Origin: Gammaproteobacteria bacterium
GTDB taxonomy: Bacteria > Pseudomonadota > Gammaproteobacteria > QOAV01
Assembly (NCBI GenBank): GCA_027067235.1
Contig: JALXFQ010000294.1
Location: 1 to 5,141, forward strand
Direction: 5' to 3'
Length of the DNA stretch: 5,141 nucleotides
Made by a program: the position numbers and the translations under genes. Position 1 is the stretch's first letter; each line of letters begins with the position of its first letter. Below, in pieces: positions 1 to 4,786 of the stretch. The notes below the pieces were generated by a model that was given only the letters and a program-made list of their open reading frames with translations, was not told the origin of the DNA and ran no database searches.

Positions 1-1
1 A

Positions 2-709
2 TACAGGGGTCACAGGATTATTGAAATCGGCTGTGTGGAATTGCTGGACCGGCGTCTCAGCGGAAACAATTACCACCAGTTTGTCAATCCGCAAAGGGCG
101 ATTGATGAGGGCGCGCAGGCTGTACACGGCATTGCCCTCGAGCAACTGCAGGACAAGCCGGTTTTTGCCGACATAGCCGAGCGCTTTCTGGAGTACATCA
201 AGGGCAGCGAACTGATAATCCATAACGCGCCGTTCGATGTCGGCTTTCTCGATCAGGAATTGCGCCTGGCGGGTAATTACGGCTGTATTGCCGATTACTG
301 CACGGTTATTGATACGCTGGTGATGGCGCGGACCCGGCATCCGGGTCAGAAAAACAATCTGGATGCCCTGTGCAAGCGCTATGACGTGGATAACGCCCAG
401 CGCGTACTGCATGGCGCCCTGCTTGACGCCGAAATACTGGCGGATGTGTATCTGCGAATGACCGGCGGTCAGGCTACGCTGTTCGAAGAAACCGCCGGTG
501 AACAGGCCCCGGGTCGCCACAGCGCGGTCGAGCAAGGTACTGCTGACAGCAATCTGCGGCTGGCCGAAGATCTGGTTGTAGTTGTTGCCGGTGAAAAAGA
601 ATTACGCGAGCATGAAGCGTTTCTGGAGCGCATCGCGGCGCAATGCGGTGGGGCAAGTCTCTGGGCCAGCGATGCGGAAACCGGGCCGGATTCCGCTACC
701 GGAAAATGA
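2..709 (+). CDS. dnaQ: DNA polymerase III epsilon subunit (3'-5' proofreading exonuclease), 5'-truncated by window edge
   Basis: This is the proofreading subunit of the replicative polymerase core: it removes mispaired 3' ends and binds both the alpha subunit and the sliding clamp. The reading frame is open to the window edge and starts inside the conserved RGHRIIEIG segment, so the GTG at 35 is not the start. By alignment from memory with E. coli epsilon, about 24 N-terminal residues are missing, including the Exo I DxE metal ligands. The visible part has Exo II (HNAPFDVGF, 221-247) and Exo III (HGALLD, about 410-427), whose His and Asp complete the DEDDh site. NNLDALC and TGGQ are also conserved. 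QATLF at 470-484 matches the clamp-binding pentapeptide. The tail after it resembles the alpha-binding region (AGEKELREHEAFLERI, then SLWAS) and runs about 13 residues past the usual SLWRA-like end. The gene converges on the thioredoxin gene 13 bases downstream. Confidence 0.95.
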   Translation, partial: YRGHRIIEIGCVELLDRRLSGNNYHQFVNPQRAIDEGAQAVHGIALEQLQDKPVFADIAERFLEYIKGSELIIHNAPFDVGFLDQELRLAGNYGCIADYCTVIDTLVMARTRHPGQKNNLDALCKRYDVDNAQRVLHGALLDAEILADVYLRMTGGQATLFEETAGEQAPGRHSAVEQGTADSNLRLAEDLVVVVAGEKELREHEAFLERIAAQCGGASLWASDAETGPDSATGK

Positions 710-713
710 CGCC

Positions 714-734
714 GCGCCGGCTTCAGGCCTGCGC
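714..734. terminator. Hairpin at the dnaQ/thioredoxin convergent junction
   Basis: An inverted repeat pairs 714-721 with 727-734: seven GC-rich pairs, one mismatch (718/730) and a 5-base loop TTCAG. It begins five bases after the dnaQ stop and overlaps the last codons of the thioredoxin gene. It could therefore end transcripts from both sides. No strong T-run follows on either strand; the best is TTTT a few bases beyond the stem on the minus strand. Intrinsic terminator activity is uncertain. Confidence 0.4.
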
Positions 735-1103
735 TGAATCGGTGTTGTTCTGCTGCTCGGCGATCTGTTTGCGCACTTCGTCCATGTCCAGTTCGCGGGC
801 CTTGGCAACGATTTCGCCAAGACCTGCGGGAGGCAGGGCGCCAGGCTGAGAAAACACGATGATCTGCTCCTTGAAAATCATCAGGGTCGGGATCGAGCGT
901 ATCTGAAACTGCGCGGCCAGCTGTTGTTCCTGTTCGGTATTGACCTTGGCGAAGACAATGTCATCGTGCTTTTCCGACTCGGCCTCAAATACCGGCGCGA
1001 ACGATTTGCAGGGGCCGCACCACGGCGCCCAGAAATCGACAATAACGATGTCGTTGTTCTGAATGGTTTCGTTGAAGTTTTCCGCGGTTAACTCGATCGC
1101 CAT
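723..1103 (-). CDS. Thioredoxin (WCGPC), 126 residues
   Basis: A cytoplasmic thiol-disulfide oxidoreductase that reduces protein disulfides and is itself reduced by thioredoxin reductase. The fold is clear: VDFWAPWCGPCK carries the redox pair Cys29 and Cys32, and Ser70-Ile71-Pro72 provides the cis-proline that faces the active site. The Gly/Pro-containing FSQPGALP segment (84-91) corresponds to the last strands and turn. There is no signal peptide and no N-terminal zinc-binding cysteine extension, so it is not a TrxC-type or secreted protein. At 126 residues it is about 18 longer than E. coli TrxA. The extra part is a charged, Gln-rich helical tail (DMDEVRKQIAEQQNN). The ATG is supported by a GGA eight bases upstream and by a good promoter. 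It diverges from the rhodanese gene and converges on dnaQ. Which thioredoxin paralogue this is cannot be told from the window, so no symbol is given. Confidence 0.95.
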   Translation of the reverse strand: MAIELTAENFNETIQNNDIVIVDFWAPWCGPCKSFAPVFEAESEKHDDIVFAKVNTEQEQQLAAQFQIRSIPTLMIFKEQIIVFSQPGALPPAGLGEIVAKARELDMDEVRKQIAEQQNNTDSAQA

Positions 1104-1121
1104 GGGTTTTTTCCGATAAAT

Positions 1122-1150
1122 GTGAGAAAAAGATAATAAACTAATATAAA
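1122..1150 (+). promoter_or_regulatory. Candidate sigma-70 promoter for the rhodanese gene, overlapping the divergent one
   Basis: GTGAGA (1122-1127) and TATAAA (1145-1150) are separated by 17 bases, matching the -35 at four of six positions and the -10 at five of six. A start near 1157 would give a leader of about 80 bases containing the 1168-1197 dyad. The two divergent promoters interleave, so one polymerase would exclude the other. AT-rich sequence produces such matches by chance, which lowers confidence. Confidence 0.45.
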
Positions 1151-1161
1151 ATCGCCTTCAA
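1133..1161 (-). promoter_or_regulatory. Sigma-70-type promoter of the thioredoxin gene
   Basis: On the minus strand, TTGAAG (1156-1161) is followed after exactly 17 bases by TATTAT (1133-1138). These match the -35 consensus at four of six positions and the -10 at five of six. Transcription would start near 1126, giving a leader of about 22 bases before the ATG. This is the best promoter-like match I found in the window; it has not been scored computationally. Confidence 0.6.
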
Positions 1162-1167
1162 GTTCCG

Positions 1168-1197
1168 GAGTCTGTGTTTATGACGATCAGCAGACTC
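1168..1197. repeat. 7-bp perfect dyad between the divergent promoters and the rhodanese gene
   Basis: GAGTCTG (1168-1174) and CAGACTC (1191-1197) form a perfect inverted repeat with a 16-base spacer and half-site centres 23 bp apart, about two helical turns. A further C-G pair (1166/1199) and G-U pair (1167/1198) would extend it in RNA. It lies just upstream of the thioredoxin -35 and inside the predicted rhodanese leader. It could be an operator for a dimeric regulator or a leader hairpin. No specific regulator is recognised. Confidence 0.45.
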
Positions 1198-1223
1198 TGA
1201 TGTTTGCAGAGAAACCAGTCAAT

Positions 1224-1228
1224 AAAGG
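1224..1228 (+). promoter_or_regulatory. Ribosome binding site that decides the rhodanese start
   Basis: AAAGG lies 11 bases before the ATG at 1240 and only 2 bases before the in-frame ATG at 1231. The spacing favours 1240. The in-frame TTG at 1204 has no comparable site. Confidence 0.5.
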
Positions 1229-1239
1229 TGATGTTCAAG

Positions 1240-1536
1240 ATGCATAACGGGGTCTACGACTGCGACAGTGTCAAGAAAATGCTGGCGTCCGGTGCCAGGC
1301 TTATTGATGTGCGGACGCCTGCCGAGTTCGCCCAGGGCGCATTGCCCGGAGCCATGAATATTCCATTGCAGACCATTCCGGCCGCTGCTGCCCGCTTCCG
1401 CCCCGAGGATACCCTGCTGGTGTACTGCCGCAGCGGTTCGAGGAGCATGTTTGCGCAGCAATACCTGCAACGCATGGGTTTCAGTAAGGTGCACAATATC
1501 GGCGCCTACGGCAGCATGGCGGGCTGCCTGAACTGA
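1240..1536 (+). CDS. Single-domain rhodanese-like sulfurtransferase (GlpE/PspE type)
   Basis: A small protein expected to carry a persulfide on its active-site cysteine and pass sulfane sulfur to cyanide or a thiol acceptor. From the ATG at 1240 it has 98 residues, the size of stand-alone rhodanese domains. The fold signatures are in order: LIDVRTPAEFAQGALPGAMNIP (21-42, CH2A-like), then VYCRSGSRS (61-69) with catalytic Cys63 at the head of a six-residue loop rich in Arg and Ser, then the helix AQQYLQRMGF and the closing strand KVHNIGAYGSM. The six-residue loop indicates sulfur transfer rather than the longer Cdc25-type phosphatase loop. There is no signal peptide, so unlike PspE it is probably cytoplasmic. 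Second cysteines are at 8 and 96. It diverges from the thioredoxin gene, a plausible reductant for its persulfide, and lies 87 bases upstream of the ankyrin gene on the same strand. Confidence 0.92.
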   Translation: MHNGVYDCDSVKKMLASGARLIDVRTPAEFAQGALPGAMNIPLQTIPAAAARFRPEDTLLVYCRSGSRSMFAQQYLQRMGFSKVHNIGAYGSMAGCLN

Positions 1537-1561
1537 GCGCAACAATCTGGCGTCGGGCGCT

Positions 1562-1576
1562 GGACAGAGCGTGTCC
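1562..1576 (+). terminator. Weak hairpin after the rhodanese gene
   Basis: GGACA (1562-1566) and TGTCC (1572-1576) form a 5-bp stem with a 5-base loop, 25 bases after the rhodanese stop. The following bases (CGTTTCATT) are only partly T-rich. It may be a weak terminator or attenuator. I find no convincing promoter between it and the ankyrin gene, so readthrough into that gene is likely. Confidence 0.25.
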
Positions 1577-1623
1577 CGTTTCATTAAGCTTGCCGCTGTT
1601 TCTGAATCTGCCAAGTGATTACC

Positions 1624-2355
1624 ATGTTTGCCCAATTCAAATCGTTGCAGGTTGCCGCAGCGGCTGTGCGGCTGGCGTTTGCTTTCGTTCTGTTTGCCGC
1701 AGTGGCTGCGTCGGGCTGTGACGCGGACAGCTATGGTGAATCGGAAGCGGCCTCCGCTGCGACGGGTTTTGACGTGGAGAACTTCGTTGAAGCGGCAGGC
1801 GAGGGTGAGTATGACACTGTTTTTACCATGATCAGGAATGGTGCCGATGTCAACGCCAGGAACAGCAAGGGCCAGACCGCCCTGATGCGGGCGGTGTATG
1901 AGCGGCAGGAAGATATTGTGCGGTTGCTGCTGACACACAAGGCCGACCCGGAAATACGCACGCCTGCGGGAAACTCGGTTCTGGTGAATGCGGCCCGCGT
2001 TGGTGATCATGGTATCGTGGGGTTATTGCTGGATGCCGGAGTGGATATCAACGAGCAGGATGCCGATCCGGCGGGTGTGACCGCCATCAATGTCGCGGCG
2101 TATCGGGAAAACGTGCAGGTTTTCAACCTGCTGATGGAGCGTGGTGCCGATTATTCCATACCCTCAGCTACCGGGTTTACGCCGCTGCTAAGTGCTGTCA
2201 AATCCGGCAATCTGGCCATTACCCGCAAGTTGCTGGCCAAGGGCGCAGACCTCGAGCACAAAACCGCAAGCGGCCAGACTGCGCTGAGCATTGCCCGGCA
2301 AAACAATCAGCAGGCCATGGTCAATCTGCTGGAGCGGGCCGGTGCGCGCGAGTAA
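1624..2355 (+). CDS. Ankyrin-repeat lipoprotein, probably inner-membrane anchored
   Basis: A 243-residue protein from the ATG at 1624, which has AAGTG six bases upstream; the in-frame GTG at 1615 has no binding site. Residues 1-31 are a lipoprotein signal: Lys6 and Arg16, a hydrophobic core (LAFAFVLFAAVAA), then ASG before Cys32. Asp33 follows the cysteine. In enterobacteria, Asp at +2 keeps lipoproteins in the inner membrane, so this one should face the periplasm from that membrane. After a short acidic linker come a half-repeat cap (about 53-74) and five ankyrin repeats at 75-107, 108-140, 141-175, 176-208 and 209-241. Four of the five are exactly 33 residues and show the usual GADVN, G-TAL and IV-LLL positions. 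Ankyrin repeats bind partner proteins; the partner is unknown. There is no enzymatic domain. It is likely co-transcribed with the rhodanese gene and ends at a clear terminator. Confidence 0.88.
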   Translation: MFAQFKSLQVAAAAVRLAFAFVLFAAVAASGCDADSYGESEAASAATGFDVENFVEAAGEGEYDTVFTMIRNGADVNARNSKGQTALMRAVYERQEDIVRLLLTHKADPEIRTPAGNSVLVNAARVGDHGIVGLLLDAGVDINEQDADPAGVTAINVAAYRENVQVFNLLMERGADYSIPSATGFTPLLSAVKSGNLAITRKLLAKGADLEHKTASGQTALSIARQNNQQAMVNLLERAGARE

Positions 2356-2375
2356 TCCGGAAGCCGTCTGAGCCA

Positions 2376-2389
2376 GACCGGGGTCGGTC
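2376..2389. repeat. Short perfect hairpin in the ankyrin/large-gene junction
   Basis: GACCG (2376-2380) and CGGTC (2385-2389) flank a GGGT loop. No T-run follows on either strand. It sits between two converging genes and may add to transcript 3'-end structure. It could equally be chance in GC-rich sequence. Confidence 0.25.
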
Positions 2390-2395
2390 GCCCGG

Positions 2396-2417
2396 GCCTG
2401 CCAGGTCAGGCTTTTTT
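2396..2417 (+). terminator. Rho-independent terminator of the ankyrin gene
   Basis: GCCTG (2396-2400) pairs with CAGGC (2407-2411) across a 6-base loop and is followed at once by six T (2412-2417). It lies 41 bases after the ankyrin stop. Its last T is the first base of the opposing gene's stop codon, so the two converging genes are packed up to the terminator. On the minus strand the hairpin lacks a T-run and should not terminate the large gene. Confidence 0.65.
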
Positions 2418-4633
2418 CAGTCCAGTTGCCATGCAATGTCTTTGTAACAGACCACGCGGGTCATTTCTTGCGGCCGGTTCTTGCCGCTGAGGGTGTACCC
2501 CAGTTGGCAGATTTCTATCACCATGCTGCTGTCGCTCTCGGTTTCGCAGTTGCCGGTTTTTTTCAGCCACTCCCTGAAGATTTCCACGAACTCGATTTTG
2601 CTGTTCAATATTGCCTGACTGATTTTCCCCGCATCTCCGCAGGGGTCCATGAAGCGGCGGCAGATCTGCTGATCCGAATACGGGCCGACGCGGTGCAGCT
2701 CGATTCCGGCCATGTGCGCCGAGGCAGAAATGGATTCGCAATACGGAACCACGTGGTCGCGCATGGTCAGCACCGGGTGCTCGCGCCGCTCCTGCACCAG
2801 CGGGCACAGCATGTTTTCCAGCAGGAAGCGGATCCTGAACAGGTCAGTGTGCAGCGATGGCTGTTTGACGTCGCCCCACAGGCGCAAGAATGCTTCGGTA
2901 TCCTGCTGCGCCGCGGCCAGCCCCAGGCGATCGAAAAAACTGGCGTCAAAATCCGCCAGCATATCTTCCAGGCCCGCGCTGTCCAGCACATACATACAGT
3001 AGCGGCTGATGGCATCGTCCTGCAGCACCGGCTCGCGCAGCTGTTGCTGCGCAGACTGTATTCCGTCATGCCAGCGTTGCGCGCCAGCCATCATGGAAAC
3101 TACCGCACTACATTCCAGTTGCGCCAGCTGTTCGGGGCTGTCATGGGCCGTTTCCAGAACCTGGTAGGCTTTCATGGCTTTCACCGCGTCGGCAATCGCC
3201 AGTGATGTTCCGGCGCTGCGGACAATCGCTTCCACACTGTCCGCCACGCCGGTCAGGTTGGTCGTCAGTTTTTCTTCCAGCTGTTGCATGGCTTGCAGCA
3301 GCGACTGTTGCAGTTCTTCCCTGTCCTGCTCCGTACGTCCCGACAGATTTTGCAGCTGGGTTTCCAGCAAGCCGAGTTTTTCCGGCATGGTGCGGTTCAG
3401 TTCAAACCAGTGTTTTTCCGCATGGGTCTTGACCACGGTATCCAGACGGGCAATGGTTTTCTGCACATCGTTGAAAGCCAGCTGTGTCTGGCGGGTCAGT
3501 TCTTCCTGGTCCTTGACCAGTTGATCCACCGAGCCGCGCAAGGCCTGTTCCGATGCGGTCTTGCGCTCGTTCTGCTGTTTTTCGTGCTGCTCCAGCATGG
3601 CTTGCATGTCATCCAGGGTAGATGCGTTGCCAACTTCCGGCAGCAAGTCCAGCAGGTGCTCCCGTGTCTGGCTGGTGATTTCCGCTTTTGCCGTTGCATC
3701 CCGGGTGGCATGAAACCGCCTGTCCTGCAGGGACAGATAAAGCCTGGCCGTGACGCTGTCGCGGATCACCGGCGCCAGGATATCGGAAAGAACCGGCGCC
3801 AGCCGTTCGCCATCGGTCACCAGGCCCTTTTTGTCCGGGTTGATGCGCGCAGCGATATCTGCCGCATCGCGGGTCTCGTCAGCGTTCAGGGACAGGCTGA
3901 TATTATGCAGGCTGTCCAGGGTGTAGCTGGCCAGGTCTTTCAGCAGAGCATGCTGGCTGGCCGATTGCCGCAGCAGTTTTCTGACCAGATACCCAAGCGC
4001 GCCGACGCTGACGGCGAGTAACGCCAGCAGAGCCCAGGGCAGCCACTGCCCGGCAGCGCTGAAAGCGGGCGCGGCGGTGCCTGCTTCAGGATCCGGGGCG
4101 GCCGCCGCAGCAGGCCCGGTGGCGAGCGTTTTTTCCGCCGCAACGCCGGAGGCGCTGAATTCAATGCGGCGGCTGGGACAGCTGTACACCGATTTTTCCC
4201 TGCACGGTGGATCCGCGCGGACGCGTACTTTTGCCGGGTCGAGGGCCAGTTGCGCCTGCAGTCCGGTCTGGTCGGCGCTCATCAGTGCGCGCAGCCAGTC
4301 CACTATCGCCTGGCTGTCCGGCAGCGCGGCGCCGAGTTTTTTCCGGTCAAATCCGTCGTCGCCGAAAATTTCCTGCAGGGCATCGAGCAAGTCCTGGCGG
4401 CTGATCGAGGAGACGGCTTTTCCGTCCTGTTTTTCACCTGCATACCATTGCCAGTTGAAAGTCTGGTCCTTGATCCAGTCGGCCCGCAGGCACTGGTCAA
4501 GACTGTCATCGTCTGCACAACCGTGGTCGATGTAGACCACCGCCTCGGCCAGCGGCGTGGCGCTATCCGCCGCGCAGGCGCCGGCCAGAAGCCAGGCAGG
4601 GACAAGGAAAATGACCAGAAATGATTTTTTCAT
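2417..4633 (-). CDS. Unrecognised inner-membrane coiled-coil protein with periplasmic domain and GrpE-like C-terminus (738 residues)
   Basis: I do not recognise this family. The start at 4633 is chosen because a signal sequence begins there (MKKSFLVIFLVPAWLLAGAC) and GGGGA lies 11 bases upstream; the in-frame GTG at 4720 and ATG at 4660 lack binding sites. Seen in order: signal sequence 1-20, possibly a lipobox ending at Cys20; a periplasmic domain (about 21-160) with cysteine pairs 39/48 and 144/152; an Ala/Pro-rich linker (162-196); a membrane helix (about 197-217) followed by RKLLRQ, which places the remainder in the cytoplasm by the positive-inside rule; a helical region; a Gln/Glu-rich coiled coil (about 340-460); and a C-terminal domain with nine cysteines between 508 and 729. 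The end (GIELHRVGP at 643-651 and MVIEICQLGYTLSG at 704-717) weakly resembles the GrpE beta-domain. It follows a DUF697-type GTPase gene, suggesting a joint membrane function. The reading frame is long, intact and codon-consistent. Confidence 0.85.
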   Translation of the reverse strand: MKKSFLVIFLVPAWLLAGACAADSATPLAEAVVYIDHGCADDDSLDQCLRADWIKDQTFNWQWYAGEKQDGKAVSSISRQDLLDALQEIFGDDGFDRKKLGAALPDSQAIVDWLRALMSADQTGLQAQLALDPAKVRVRADPPCREKSVYSCPSRRIEFSASGVAAEKTLATGPAAAAAPDPEAGTAAPAFSAAGQWLPWALLALLAVSVGALGYLVRKLLRQSASQHALLKDLASYTLDSLHNISLSLNADETRDAADIAARINPDKKGLVTDGERLAPVLSDILAPVIRDSVTARLYLSLQDRRFHATRDATAKAEITSQTREHLLDLLPEVGNASTLDDMQAMLEQHEKQQNERKTASEQALRGSVDQLVKDQEELTRQTQLAFNDVQKTIARLDTVVKTHAEKHWFELNRTMPEKLGLLETQLQNLSGRTEQDREELQQSLLQAMQQLEEKLTTNLTGVADSVEAIVRSAGTSLAIADAVKAMKAYQVLETAHDSPEQLAQLECSAVVSMMAGAQRWHDGIQSAQQQLREPVLQDDAISRYCMYVLDSAGLEDMLADFDASFFDRLGLAAAQQDTEAFLRLWGDVKQPSLHTDLFRIRFLLENMLCPLVQERREHPVLTMRDHVVPYCESISASAHMAGIELHRVGPYSDQQICRRFMDPCGDAGKISQAILNSKIEFVEIFREWLKKTGNCETESDSSMVIEICQLGYTLSGKNRPQEMTRVVCYKDIAWQLD

Positions 4634-4644
4634 CGTACAAGCGT

Positions 4645-4649
4645 TCCCC
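4645..4649 (-). promoter_or_regulatory. Ribosome binding site of the large membrane gene
   Basis: GGGGA on the minus strand lies 11 bases before the ATG at 4633. The spacing is rather long, but neither alternative in-frame start (4660 or 4720) has any purine-rich site. It therefore supports the start that places the signal peptide at the N-terminus. Confidence 0.4.
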
Positions 4650-4669
4650 GGGACAAACATGAGTGACCG

Positions 4670-4697
4670 ATAATAATGCTTTTGAAAATAGTTTCGA
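4670..4697 (-). promoter_or_regulatory. Candidate internal promoter for the large membrane gene
   Basis: TCGAAA (4692-4697) and TATTAT (4670-4675) on the minus strand are 16 bases apart, matching the consensus at four and five of six positions. A start near 4663 would leave a leader of about 30 bases before the ATG at 4633 and would exclude the GTG at 4720. The gap of 153 bases after the GTPase gene leaves room for an independent promoter. It is a visual match only. Confidence 0.35.
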
Positions 4698-4786
4698 TAG
4701 CTGATTTTGCGCTTCCGCACTGGCAGCGGACACAGGCAGACCGGGATTTGACGACAAAGACCAGACCAACAGCAAAGACCGGGCTG

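Noticed and set aside
35..37. GTG as the start of dnaQ
   Set aside because: The conserved RGHRIIEIGC segment continues in frame upstream to the window edge, so this is an internal valine codon.
1204..1239. Upstream TTG (1204) and ATG (1231) starts for the rhodanese
   Set aside because: AAAGG at 1224-1228 overlaps or is too close for these starts but fits the ATG at 1240, and the rhodanese domain begins right after that codon.
1219..2010. 263-codon open frame on the minus strand
   Set aside because: It spans both the rhodanese and ankyrin genes antisense and contains no recognisable motif; the plus-strand proteins have unmistakable family signatures.
2426..3205. 259-codon open frame on the plus strand, opposite the large membrane gene
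   Set aside because: It is antisense to a frame with a clear signal peptide, membrane helix and coiled coil. Its translation has no recognisable domain and looks like the reverse complement of GC-rich coding sequence.
3284..4021. 245-codon open frame on the plus strand, opposite the large membrane gene
   Set aside because: It is Gln- and Phe-rich because it reads the coiled-coil codons backwards; it has no binding site or domain and lies wholly inside the opposing gene.
4634..4720. 29-residue N-terminal extension of the large membrane protein, from the GTG at 4720
   Set aside because: There is no ribosome binding site before 4720, the extension would bury the signal peptide behind a basic stretch, and the candidate promoter lies downstream of that codon.
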